Of a stretch of 43,225 nucleotides of DNA, positions 1-10,007 are shown in pieces. Source of the DNA: Zancudomyces culisetae (lineage: Eukaryota; Kickxellomycota; Harpellomycetes; Harpellales; Legeriomycetaceae); contig LSSK01000049.1 of NCBI GenBank assembly GCA_001969505.1, forward strand, positions 1 through 43,225. The letters are read 5' to 3'. The notes under the pieces were generated by a model that worked only from the letters and a program-made list of their open reading frames with translations, was not told the origin of the DNA and did not search any database. How positions within the stretch are numbered: position 1 is the first letter of the stretch; each line of letters begins with the position of its first letter. A program made the position numbers and the translations under genes.

Positions 1-6
1 CTAGAT

Positions 7-1935
7 ATGAATATCAAGTTAAATACAAGTATCAATTCTTCTATTGCAATAGAAAATTCTGCTTCTTTATCTTCACTATCGAAAATTCTTGACTTTATTC
101 AAAACTATGGCTACCAAAACCAGATAAATCGAATAGTTTACATTTCATGCATGTATCATGCGATTGATCTGAGTAGGAAGAAGCTTATAAATCATTTTGA
201 CTCACTAGTACCTGCTAAGGACCAGAACTACCAGCTTAAATTTGACCTGGCCATACATCTTAGAAATAATGACTTGGCGTTAAAGATGCTTAAAAACGTT
301 GAGCCAACAACTTCGAATATTGCAAAAATAATTCAACTGATTGATTCCAAGGATAATATTTTTATTCTAAAACATCTGTTAGCAAATGAATATTTTTTGG
401 AAGGAGGTCCAGGCGAAACTGCTCTGACTACAGCAATTAGTTTAGATGATTTTGAGACTGCTGCCTATATTTCCAGGAAATATGTTGATACCGTAACTAC
501 TTCGGTTATTTTGCAGACAATTATAAATGACAATATGAGACTACTGGAAGAGTTTAAAAGTATCGGCATAGATATAACCAAAGTTGGAGAAAAGGGAGTT
601 TGGTGCGCATGTATTAACAAGAACATAGAGATTTTGCGCTTGTTGATTAAAAATGGAACAAAGGTTCAAGCGACTAGTGGTGATATGCTTGGAGTAATAT
701 GTAACGAATCCTATTGTTCTCGTGAAATGATATTTGAATTAGTAACTAATTCTACCAACAGTAGTAATAATGCGGCTAAACTGCATGGTTGTGCTGAGAC
801 AGGAAAGACTCTCAAATTTGGTAAAATAATCAAGGCTTTTCTTGGTAGGCTAAATATTCATGGGCGCAAAGCAATGATGATAATGTCACAGCTGGCTTTG
901 GGAAACATATGGTATATGCAGGAAAACATCAAGGGTATGTATGTAGTTAGTCGTGAAGCAATTTGATGCTATGCAATGGAGTGGACTGTTAAGCAACTAT
1001 TGTTCAATATAGTTGATCATATTGAAAAAAATAAACTACATCATACCATTCTTGAAGCGAAAATAACTGGGCCCATATCTGTATTCAAAAAAACAATAGC
1101 TGGTGAAACAGTGTTAAGTGACTGTGATTATGAACTTGCAAAGTCAAACATCGTAGACAGAAATCTCGGAATGATAGGGTTACTTATTGATGGTGGGTTA
1201 GATGCTAATTTGAGTAATCATTTGGTGTTGAGAACTGCGTATAAATCGGGTGATATTGGATGGATAGACTATTTTATCGAAAAGGGTGCAAAACTTGGAA
1301 CAGAAGGCTATTGCGGATTAGATGAGGCATGTCAATCAGACAATATTGAAGTATTGAAACACTGGTTTCGAAATGGCGGAACAGTACCAACAGATCCCAA
1401 GCACAACGGGGTTCGAGTGGCATCCAGTGTGGGAAATTTCGAGATGGTTAGGCTTTTGGTGAAAAATGGAGCTTGTTTAAGCGATCCCACGTATAGTGGA
1501 ATTAAAGAAGCATGCGAATTGAATCACCAAGAAATATTGAAATATTTGGTAAAAAATAATGCCGCTGTGGGAGACCTTGAGTACTACCAATGGGAGAATG
1601 CAGTTATGACAGGCGATGTTAAACTAGCGAACATGATTCTAGAATATTATGCCAATATGAGAATGTCCAAAAAAGGAAAAGAACGTGCTTTAGAGGAAAA
1701 ATGTACCTTAACTTTACCTAAAACACAAACTCCAGAAAGCGATCCCGAATATGAATATCTCAAAGTTGTTCTTGAACACAGTAGTATAATAGATGAATAT
1801 GACTTGGTTGAAGACCTGTGGATGGCTAAAGCTTTGCGTCGTAATAAAACCGCAACCCTGCTATCTAAATGGAATATGGAGTCATTTGCATGTAGAATTG
1901 AAGAATTTAAATCAAAAAAGGATTACTTTATTTAG
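7..1935 (+). CDS. Ankyrin-repeat protein; exons 7-934 and 1013-1935 (start may lie outside the window)
   Basis: The frame is open from the window edge, so the ATG at 7 may not be the true start. Two 319-codon open stretches in the same frame are separated by a TGA at 964-966. A GTATGT donor at 935-940 and a TAG ending at 1012 define a 78-nt intron that removes this stop and keeps frame (phase 1), giving about 616 aa. The second half shows repeated ~33-residue units of ankyrin type, with signatures such as EVLKHWFRNGG and EMVRLLVKNGA. The first half is more degenerate but contains EILRLLIKNGT. Ankyrin repeats mediate protein binding; no enzymatic domain, signal peptide or membrane segment is visible, so the function is unknown. 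The repeats resemble those of protist and giant-virus ankyrin proteins more than the few conserved yeast ones (impression only). If the intron is not real, the gene is a TGA-interrupted pseudogene. Confidence 0.6.
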
Positions 1936-2329
1936 TGAGTTTTGCTGGTCTTTATTGTCAAGAAATTTTCAAATGATTAAAATTCAAAATCGAACCATGT
2001 TGTACATTTCACAAGGCATATATTATTACCCCCCGCGCGCCAAATAGTTTGCCTAGCAGACTTGTGTGTATACAACGCTCTGGTTGCGGTAAACTTTGTT
2101 GAACCATGTATAGCCTTTATTATAAAAAAATGATTTATTTAAGTGTATAGTCGAGTTCCCGGCTTTTAGCAACTTTAAAAAGCTAAATAAACAGCAGAAA
2201 AATATGAAAATAGAAAGCCTGAAGAAAAAACATAATTTAATAAAGAGTCTAACCCACCACTACTCCTCGCTCTCGACCTCTTCCCCCCTCTTCCCCCTTC
2301 TCAGCCCCTCATCTCGTAAGGAGACTTGC
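1936..2329. other. Convergent intergenic spacer
   Basis: This is the 3' space between the ankyrin gene (+) and the CCDC47 homologue (-). It is AT-rich, with a short GC patch (CCCCCGCGCGCC) near 2030-2041 and pyrimidine-rich runs near 2260-2310. I see no gene in it. Confidence 0.6.
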
Positions 2330-3682
2330 TTATGTCACTACATATTTTTTCTGTTGCTTCTTCTTACGCCTTTGCTCCTCTTTGCTATCTAACTTGCTTT
2401 GGGCCTTAATTCGCTGTGATTCGTCAGAAATATTGTCAACTTGAGCCTGCTTCATTTTCTTTTTGGCGAGCGAAACTTCTTCTTGGTGTTTGGCAACAAT
2501 ATCTCTGTATGCTTGTTGTCGTTTGGTTCTCATCTTTTCAGAAATCTGTTTTGTCAGCGTTTCAGAAAGTTTTCGTGCCATATAGTCTGACAAGTAGGAG
2601 AGAGCCTCTACTTTTTCGTAAATTCCGTCCTTTTGTTTATCACTATCGCTGCCACGCTCGTATGTTGCCCTACCAAATCCTGGCTCAGTAACACTGGTGT
2701 CGATTTTGATTTTTGCGGTAAGTATCTTGATGTTGGTATTGAGGTCTTGCATTTTTTTTGGTCTAATGGGTGGCTGATCACTCAGAGTGACCTCAGTGAT
2801 ACTGCAACCACTTTTGCCATTGCCTTCTTGCTCCTCAGTCTCCATGAATTTTATAAACCCTAACTCTTGCAGCCGATCTCTGATTTCCATGTGTTCTACT
2901 GCCAACTCTAATCCCTTTCCCACTTTCACGGTCTTTTCACAAAACAGTTCAATATCATACCGTGCATCCTTAATTTTTTTGCTTTGAGTTTTTGGGTAAA
3001 TAGCCATAACAGTTCCTTGCAAATCGTTTTTATCTAAACCAAAACTAAGCTCAATCTCTCCTTCTACTTCATCTTGCTTGTTAAAATTCATTGTTGTTAC
3101 TCCATTAATAATGTTTTTTAGATAGTAGACCAAATCTTGTCTGGGTCTTAGCTTGATGTATCCTCTGACATATTCGACATTTCTCCTGCCATATGCTGTA
3201 AACATTAATTCTGAGTAGCTGATCCAGGAAAAATCTATCCCTTGCACTCCCGCTGTCGAAAACTGATCGATCAAGACTTTTTCAATTTTGGCTGCTACGC
3301 GTATTCCTCGCGTCTTATTTTCGTTTAATCCAACAATAAATACAACGAAATATAACAGTATACCCAAGAATAACACCCCTTCGAGTTTGTAGTCGCTCAA
3401 TTTAGGAGGTTGAAACGCTGGACGAATGTTCTCGGCTTGTTTTTGTTCCTGTTTTCCCGGATTTGCGGCATGTAGCTCTATTTTTTATTTTTAACAGTTC
3501 CATGAATATTCCACTTCTCTATATTTTGTACATGTGTGTGCAGCCCTAGAACGCAATATATTTATAAAAGTATACTTAAAAAGAATGAATTTACACGTAC
3601 CTTCACCATTGATAGAACTAACAAGACAAAAAAGTGTCGATACCAAGGCTTGTAACAGCATTTTCCTCATTTTCCCATTCAT
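2330..3682 (-). CDS. CCDC47/YNR021W-family ER membrane protein; exons 3682-3601 and 3477-2330
   Basis: The spliced product is 409 aa, close to the ~400 aa of yeast YNR021W. Exon 1 encodes a signal peptide (residues 1-26, MNGKMRKMLLQALVSTLFCL then VSSING). The intron has donor GTACGT and acceptor ATAG and joins in phase 1. The long reading frame has no ATG between its upstream in-frame TAA and the membrane segment, so the splice is needed to supply a start. A transmembrane helix lies at about 59-78 (GVLFLGILLYFVVFIVGL). The DUF1682-type luminal/cytosolic domain follows, then a Lys/Gln/Glu-rich coiled-coil tail ending QQKKYVVT. In animals CCDC47 belongs to the PAT complex of the multipass translocon and also affects ER calcium; the yeast member is less studied. 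Assignment is by recognised family sequence. Confidence 0.85.
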
Positions 3683-4506
3683 TTTTTTGAAAATTAAACC
3701 TTGTCCAATCTGATAAGCAATTCCTAAAGTCTTTTGCCCAGTTTTTATCTCAATCTTTTTGGCATTGAATCAAACATATACTATTCTGTTTTTAGCTTTA
3801 CAAATAAAAACATTAAATTCGTGTCATCTTATTCATTTGCCAATTGGGGACTTCAAAATTCGGGGCGGGTTTCATGGCAAAAGAGATTGGTTTCAAATCA
3901 TCTTTGCCGCAAAAAAAATTTTTTTCTTATGATTTGTGACTGGGTTTTCCAGTTGCAAGCTATGCTTTTTTATGGCTGAAAAGCCAAAAATTGCTACTTC
4001 ATTATCTACGATCTGATTTGTTAAGCTGATGTTTGCTGATCTTTTATTTTCGTTCTCCCCTTTCATCTTGAATACACAAAGTCTATACCCAATCCAATTT
4101 AACAATATGGTAAGAGTAAATAAAGCACTATAAGAATTATGACATGGCGGAAAAAACAACTAACACACTACTTCATTGTAGCGTATGCTATAACTGCATC
4201 TTTATATTCGCTATGCCAACATATACGCAGATTAGTCTGTATATTTGTTACTTTATCCTACCAGGCGCACCAGTATAAGGCTTTAGCATATACGTTTACA
4301 TTGTTATCTTTATTACACATTTGTCTGTGTTAAAAATAGCGTAAGTAATAATAGATGAAACAAAGGAACACTTTGGCTTGTACACCACAAACGCCTGCAA
4401 AACACTACACTACACTACACTAAACTACGCTACCCATCCGGGCTTATTGATTTATCACTAATAATTTAAAAGCTGTGTAAAAGGGTCTTCTCTTTGAATA
4501 TAAAAA
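3683..4506. other. Intergenic region upstream of the CCDC47 homologue
   Basis: This AT-rich stretch lies between two minus-strand genes and presumably holds the CCDC47 promoter. An unsupported 57-codon ATG frame (4066-3893, -) is present but has no recognisable features. A short CTACA-type microsatellite lies near 4405-4432. I see nothing else. Confidence 0.5.
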
Positions 4507-4763
4507 CTAAGGACTAGTCAATTGATCCTCACTGCGATACAGGATTATCCAGATTGCGTGTATCATTCCTATGGATTTTGGTTATTTTTATTTAACCAAA
4601 TATAATAAAAAATCAAAACCATACAATACTTACCTGGTAGAAAAAAGAACAGTGTCAGCACCAAATTCAGCCAAAAGTGCGAATCACATCCCTTTGCAAG
4701 TCCCACAGCTAGAGGTGGTATAAAAATGGCTAAAATTATCAAAAGTACTGATTTTTCGCCCAT
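4507..4763 (-). CDS. PMP3: Pmp3/SNA-family plasma-membrane proteolipid; exons 4763-4634 and 4568-4507
   Basis: This encodes a 63-aa protein with two hydrophobic segments and the family core IFIPPLAVGLAKGC ... LTLFFFLPG followed by IHAIWIILY. The family (UPF0057; yeast Pmp3, plant RCI2/LTI6) consists of very small plasma-membrane proteins that influence membrane potential and cation tolerance. The intron is 65 nt, with donor GTAAGT immediately after the codon pair for Leu-Pro and acceptor ATAG; the joined Gly codon is phase 1. Without splicing the conserved second half is lost, which supports the exon structure. The start is the only ATG giving the short N-terminus typical of the family. A second member with the same intron position lies at 10008-10725. 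Confidence 0.9.
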
Positions 4764-5648
4764 CTTGGTTTTTCTTTTTATCTAATTCAGGGTTTAATGA
4801 AGTCCTAGGTTAGATCAAGCTATTTATACACAGTTGTAGTGTAATACAAAAGTATCTGTCTTACTTTTTATGGTTTATAAAAACTCTGACTTGCTAATAT
4901 GTTAAAATTATTAGAGGGTTTGTGAAATAAAAGTATTGAACTTTTATCACAATTTTTTTACAAATTGGTAAGCTGGGATGTTTTTCTTGTAGCTATATAT
5001 ATATTTTTATGAAGGCATCCATTTTCTACAAGCAAGGGTATTTTCTTAAGAAAGCAAAAAAATATTAGAATTGGACACTCATTACACTGAACTACGCCAC
5101 CATCACAAGAAATGATAGGAAAGTAGAAAATGGTTCTTCTCATGAGATGACTATCTTGCTGCGTTCGTACCCGTTTTTAAACATTGATCTTGTTAAGGCC
5201 GTGAACAAACAAACATGCGAACAAACATGCGAACAAAAAAACACGACGTACTATTTCTAACTAGGCCTACCAGCTCTAGAAAAGAGACATAAACAATACA
5301 GTATCAACATAGGATATTTTCTGCATAATTATTAACATGATGCGATTCATACTTTTTTATTTGCTCTAGGGTTGTTATAATTCCATACAATGGGTTCTCG
5401 CTTCATGTTTTTTTTTAGTTTACCACATTTTTCAAATATAAAAAGAGTATCTTTATATTTAAAATTGTTGTACTAGTTTAAAAAATAATGGCCATCTCTA
5501 TACCCCACCTCTCATATCCCCTCCCAGAAATAAACATTAGGGATAAGGGTTGCGTGATCAATGTACTTCTGGACAGTATCATCAATCCTAAAACAGTCAA
5601 TCTTTTTTTAAAAAAAAAGATAAAGATAAAACCAAGTTCCGACAGTGA
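4764..5648. other. Intergenic region between PMP3 and the ICT1-type gene
   Basis: This is AT-rich spacer containing a short tandem motif (AACAAACATGCG, about two copies, 5207-5236). One plus-strand ATG frame at 5488-5652 (54 codons) has protein-like composition but overlaps the 3' end of the minus-strand gene and has no recognisable family. I do not call it. Confidence 0.45.
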
Positions 5649-6803
5649 TTAATAGTCGTCGTACCTGGTTTTCCTTCTGTTGGATTTTTTTTCAGCCTTA
5701 AACTTTTTTGTCTCTATCCGCCGTTTCTTTTCAGATTCGATCCTAATATTAAAGTTATATCTGTAGCAATTCTTACAGGAACAATAAAATAAGCTATCCA
5801 GGTGGTGTATATACCAAGGTGTGCTTTAAGCAATCTATCTCTCAACTGCCAAGATACCTGTGTGAAATAGCAATATGATAGTAATTGAGATGAAAAAAGC
5901 AAATAAAGTAACTGGTGAACTTACAGTTTTTCCACTTTTTCTACCTGCTCTTTACTGGGGTCTTTAGGAACATAGCAAGCCTCTTTTAGTGCCTGTAGCC
6001 ACTTTTCAAAACAATCATCAGCATTATTTCTCTGTGAGCGTGTTCTTTCAGAAAATAAAACCACTTCACCGTTTTTATTTAGTCTCGAATCCATCTATGC
6101 GCCAATAAATGAACAGTATTCCAAGATTGGTTGGTTAAAAGTCATAAACATAAAGTCAAGTATTCCAGCACTGTTGTACGTACACAAGGATGATAAGATC
6201 AAGTAAACAATATATGACAAAGCCAAAAAGGATTTACATTTTTTTTGAAATTACTTCTGACATATTCTGGTATCCACAGTTGTTTGTCTATGAATATCCT
6301 TAGCATCGCCTTTGTATTCACTATTAAGTAAAGTAACTCTTTCTTTTTCATAATTCATATTATACTTGCCATTCACAGGAATATTTAAGTTTACTAAAAA
6401 TAGTAAAAAGTTAGAACACAAAATCCGGCCAAATATTCTTGCAAAGATTACCTTTGTTTACGTTCTGGCCACCTGGACCACCACTTCTGCAAAAACTCAA
6501 GTCATACTTTTCTATATGTCCGTATAATATTAATTAATAGATTAATTAAAATTATTTGTAGTGTTTTCGTGAGATTATTTTCAATTAATATTCCATTTCA
6601 ACAGTAACACCTATTGTTCATAATTACAAGTACAAAGAGTTACGTTTCATGAGAGTATCGACATTGAGACTATCTTTGAACTTTAGTATTGCTGCCTTCT
6701 CTTCCGGCGTCAGTTTGTTTGCCTCGGTGCTAAATCGCTTTATTGTCGCATTTCTCGAAAGAATGCTCCGGAAATTTGGAAAACTATAGAAAATTCGATT
6801 CAT
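5649..6803 (-). CDS. RSO55: ICT1-type mitochondrial peptidyl-tRNA hydrolase (RF1-class GGQ protein), six exons
   Basis: Exons are 6803-6644, 6511-6452, 6393-6370, 6287-6238, 6094-5925 and 5742-5649, giving 185 aa with all phases consistent. The diagnostic motif is SGGPGGQNVNK (residues 63-73), containing the catalytic GGQ that hydrolyses peptidyl-tRNA on stalled ribosomes. A WIPEYVRSN segment and RTRSQRNN follow, as in human ICT1 and yeast YLR281C. The C-terminus is the typical Lys/Arg-rich tail (KKRRIETKKFKAEKKSNRRK) that inserts in the mRNA channel. The N-terminus is basic and hydroxylated, as expected of a mitochondrial targeting peptide. Intron 3 (6369-6288) is a GC-AG intron (donor GCAAGT); only this donor joins the conserved blocks in frame. 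The acceptor of exon 5 (6095/6094) is chosen by phase. The role in ribosome rescue is inferred from the family. Confidence 0.85.
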
Positions 6804-7225
6804 CGCTATTGCTGGTTTTCAGTGTACAGGTTTTTTTTAATGAATATGAAGGATAGATATCAGAAAAAGCGCATGGATAGTTAATACCCGATTCTTTTTT
6901 TTGAATAATATATAACAATTGGAAGCTTGGCTAGGAATGGGAACAAGGTTTCTATCAACGAAAAGGCAATATGCACCTATAATTTTAATGGCTTTGCAAT
7001 GCTATCTTTTGGTCTGCTGGATATTGTTTTAATTGGCTGATCAGGTTTGTGTGTTTTTTTTTTGTCAAAGGAAAAATTTTTTTATTTTCGAGCAAAGCCA
7101 AATGAATAATAATTTTAAATATAACGATGTTGATATTTTTACTCATTGAAATTCCCATTTAAAACGAAAAAGGGGGACAAAGTAACAAATAACTCAAGTG
7201 TAAAGCCTCAGATAAATAAATAATA
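6804..7225. promoter_or_regulatory. Divergent promoter shared by the ICT1-type gene and EMG1
   Basis: This 422-bp region separates two head-to-head start codons. It contains an AAAAATTTTT element at 7072-7081, about 145 bp upstream of the EMG1 ATG. That matches the RRPE motif common before yeast ribosome-biogenesis genes. No clear PAC element is present. Regulation is inferred from the motif only. Confidence 0.45.
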
Positions 7226-8463
7226 ATGCACTCAGCACAGACAAAAAGTCCAAATCCAGTTTCAATCAAGCGAAAATCCGGCAGTGATGCTGGTGAAGCA
7301 GATGTCAAAAAAGCGAAACAAAATGTGCAGAATTCCGACGACGAAAAGCAAGTGAGCGAAAACGGATCCGAGATTCCAGCCTATAAATTTGTGAAAAAGG
7401 ATAATTCTACAACCGTAAACATGGTGCCTACAGCACCACACCTTCCACGATCATTCGAAGAGAAGGAAAACATGCAACGGTTGATTGTGATCCTAGAGGC
7501 AGCACCCTTAGAAATTTACAAAGTTGGTAAGGCCAAGGATTCTAATTATCAGCTTCTCAACTGTGACGACCATCAGGGTATTTTGAGAAAAATGGGAGTT
7601 GACTTGTCGCATTCCAGACCAGATATTACTCATCAGGTACGTTGTATATTCTTTTTTTTTTTTGCGTTTTATGCATTAAAGAACAAATTTTATGATTTTT
7701 TTGTACTCGGTATTGGTTCTAATGTTCTTATTGTGTATTACATACAACTAGTGCCTGCTAACTCTTCTTGACAGTCCATTGAACAAAGCCGGAAAGCTGC
7801 AAGTGTTTATCAAAACTACGAAAAATGTACTAATAGAAGTAAACCCACAGGTCCGTATCCCTCGTACGTTTAAACGGTTTTCTGGTCTAATGGGTAAGTT
7901 TATTTTTATTACATCTTTGTTTTTTTTACTGATTTCAAGTGTCCACTACGTTTTCCAAAAATATTCTATATGTTTCATACGAAAATTTCATTGACAATAA
8001 TTACTAATAACATTGCCAATGCTCAAATAGTTCAACTTTTGCACAAATTAAGCATTCGATCTGCTAGTGGGAACGATATTTTGCTAAAGGTTATAAAAAA
8101 TCCAGTGACTGACCATTTACCAACCAACTGTCATAAGATTTGTAAGCCTTTCACTTGACTCTTTCATCAATATTGATTTTTACGCTATTTTACTCAAGCT
8201 TATTAACATGAATTTATCTATCTTTCTCGTCACTAGGTTTTTCATACGATGCTCCAACTGTACATTTACAGACATGGATTAGGAACAGTCTGCCTAAAAA
8301 TAAAACGCTCGTTGTGGCAATTGGTGCTATGGCTCACGGAAAAGATGATTTTGCGGATGGATATGTTGATGAAAAAATCAGTGTTAGCGAGTATCCCCTT
8401 TCAGCATCAGTCTCGTGTTCCAAAGTTTGTTGTGCACTAGAGGATATTTGGGGTATTTTGTAG
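7226..8463 (+). CDS. EMG1: Emg1/Nep1 18S rRNA pseudouridine N1-methyltransferase; four exons
   Basis: Exons are 7226-7636, 7752-7893, 8031-8141 and 8237-8463, giving 296 aa. Emg1 is a SPOUT-fold enzyme that methylates a hypermodified pseudouridine in 18S rRNA and is needed for small-subunit assembly in the nucleolus. Recognised blocks are [18 protein letters not shown] (85-102), [10 protein letters not shown] (111-120), [55 protein letters not shown] and the SAM-binding [14 protein letters not shown] near the C-terminus. Donors are GTACGT, GTAAGT and GTAAGC; acceptors are CTAG, ATAG and CTAG. The first ~80 residues are a charged, disordered extension, making it longer than the 252-aa S. cerevisiae protein. 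Codon 139 in the conserved Cys-Leu-Leu is CTG, supporting standard decoding. Start: first ATG, with an A-rich leader. Confidence 0.95.
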
Positions 8464-9003
8464 ACTATTCAAATTTGTATAAGCCGTTTTATCCTTTTTC
8501 TATTGAAATATATTTTAGATTTGTGTAGTTTCGATAAAATATAACAAATATCTTTTGTATAATTTTTACAACCTACAATCCAGATACTAGTGTTGAGTAA
8601 AAACGTCAGAAAATGCAGAAATAAATTTGTTGAATTCCATTAACTTCTAGTTGAAGCGAAAACAACGAGATCTTGCTGATGGGCTCAGCTGGAATCTAGC
8701 ATCAGGTAATAAATGTCTTGTGTTTTATTAATAGAAAAAGCTTTTTTTTACTCTAGCAATTCATACGCTACCATTTCGGTTCATGTTGATGTGTTACCTA
8801 AAATATAATTATTTTATTTTTAAAACAAAAAATACTTATGGTATATACGTTAACAAAATAGGCTACGCCTACTAACATCTACGGGGATAAACTGCTAGAA
8901 TATCAAAGTTAAACTCATAAAAACCCCCCAAGTAATTAATAATGTTTACAACAAAGTATGTTTAAATATATATAGCCTTATAAAAGCAAAAAATTTTAGC
9001 GAG
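8464..9003. other. Spacer between EMG1 and tRNA-Ile with an exon-like pair
   Basis: This is AT-rich. Two open segments, 8651-8705 and 8757-8875 (+), are bounded by CTAG/GTAATA and CTAG and join in phase 1. They read KRKQRDLADGLSWNLAS then AIHTLPFRFMLMCYL. This loosely recalls the EMC4 membrane-entry motif (WxxAxxPxKxxPMNxFMMYM), but no start codon or remainder of such a gene is present. It may be a relic or chance. Confidence 0.25.
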
Positions 9004-9077
9004 GCTCTGTTAGCTCAGCTGGTTAGAGCGTGGTGCTAATAACGCCAAGGTCACAGGTTCGATCCCTGTACAGAGCA
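9004..9077 (+). tRNA. tRNA-Ile (anticodon AAU)
   Basis: The sequence folds into a complete cloverleaf. The acceptor stem GCTCTGT pairs with ACAGAGC. The D-arm is GCTC/GAGC and the anticodon stem TGGTG/CGCCA, with loop CTAATAA giving anticodon AAT (read as IAU). The T-arm is ACAGG/CCTGT with loop TTCGATC, and the discriminator base is A. Internal promoters are the A box at 9011-9022 and B box GGTTCGATCC at 9056-9065. There is no intron. Confidence 0.97.
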
Positions 9078-9086
9078 TGGGTTCTC

Positions 9087-9093
9087 TTTTTTT
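9087..9093 (+). terminator. RNA polymerase III T-run terminator
   Basis: Seven consecutive T residues lie ten bases after the tRNA 3' end, the usual Pol III termination signal. Confidence 0.75.
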
Positions 9094-9356
9094 GGTTTTT
9101 GAGTATATATTTTTTGTTTATTAGCAAATGTGTTTTGTGGGATATATGAGAATTGCATTTGCTTACCTTTTTTTTGACATTGTTTAAGGGTACTGTCATA
9201 AATTGTAAAATCGATTTTACACCAGGTCTGGCTCAATTTACTTATTAGGCGTGCAATTTATGTTGGAAAATCATCTCCATTTTTACTCACAAAGGCTCTT
9301 CATTAGCTACCCATCATTAATTCTTAAGCCTCCGTTTGACACTTGAAGCTTTCGTA

Positions 9357-9636
9357 CTATTTAGAAACAACTGCTGGTGAGAAATTAACTCCAGAAAATA
9401 TATTAGGTTCATGTTTGTCAACAGCCTTGAGGTTTAATGGTTTATTAAGTTCATTCCCCGCCCCTTTTAGAAGGGTCTTGTATGCTGCGCTTACTCCCGG
9501 CCAATGAATCTAAGGTCTTTAAAATGGGGTAGAGGTGTATTTAAAAGATGGTTATTTATACAGTTAGCTGCAACTTTTCTGGTGGTTTTTTTTTTTCGTC
9601 GCTTGCATCGCTATTTGTTTGGGATGTCATATTCAT
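9357..9636 (-). CDS. Unrecognised small spliced gene; exons 9636-9562 and 9509-9357
   Basis: I do not recognise this family. Exon 1 begins at the ATG at 9636 (an alternative ATG is at 9630) and encodes a hydrophilic Ser/Asp/Lys/Pro-rich start ending PPEKLQLT. A 52-nt intron follows, with donor GTATAA (the same donor as the first intron of the carrier gene nearby) and acceptor TTAG, phase 0. Exon 2 gives 50 residues of well-balanced composition, including HWPGVSAAYKTLLKGAGNEL and EPNIFSGVNFSPAVVSK, ending at TAG (9359-9357). Exon 2 is locally GC-richer than its surroundings, as expected of coding DNA. The product would be 75 aa, with no signal peptide or membrane segment. It is divergent from the Pmp3-like gene. 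An extra exon after 9357 cannot be excluded, because GTACGA follows the stop. Confidence 0.5.
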
Positions 9637-10007
9637 GCAGAAAAGAGTAGATAGCACAGGAATATTTTGCTCAAACCCAAACAGAATGGTTTTTACTGCA
9701 TAGCAAAGACTCTGATGTTTAAACTTGAGTGCGTTTGATATATGCAAAATTTTCCGGGTTTTATAGCTAGTTTAGCAACTATAATACCCGTACACGCCGA
9801 ACAAGAGAATACGTCAATGCACGATTTCCTTTGCTCAGTAATCAGTTCATTCATCTAAACAGTCCATTCCATGGTTTTTCTATGCTTATGTTTAGTTTTA
9901 CCCCAACTTAAACATATATATATATATATATAACCCTAGCTTTATCATTGATATTGACACCAGACCGAAAATTCATACCTTACTCCAAGCCACCCTTGTC
10001 ACACAAG
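9637..10007. promoter_or_regulatory. Divergent promoter of the small gene and the Pmp3-like gene
   Basis: This is a 371-bp head-to-head spacer. A (TA)n run at 9912-9932, about 75-95 bp before the ATG at 10008, may serve as a TATA element for the plus-strand gene. I see no other clear site. Confidence 0.4.

Noticed and set aside
3734-4333. Small plus-strand frames of 64-81 codons
   Set aside because: Phe/Tyr/Leu-rich translations of AT-rich DNA with no start context or family.
6251-6300. ICT1-type exon 3 read straight through to an in-frame TAA
   Set aside because: It destroys the conserved WIPEYVR block, which appears in another frame; a GC-AG intron reconciles both.
7757-7774. TGCTAAC...GACAG taken as branch site and acceptor of EMG1 intron 1
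   Set aside because: TGCCTGCTAACTCTT encodes the conserved CLLTLL; the true acceptor is the CTAG ending at 7751.
9051-9236. Minus-strand open frame overlapping the tRNA
   Set aside because: It overlaps the complete tRNA-Ile and its terminator and shows no protein features.
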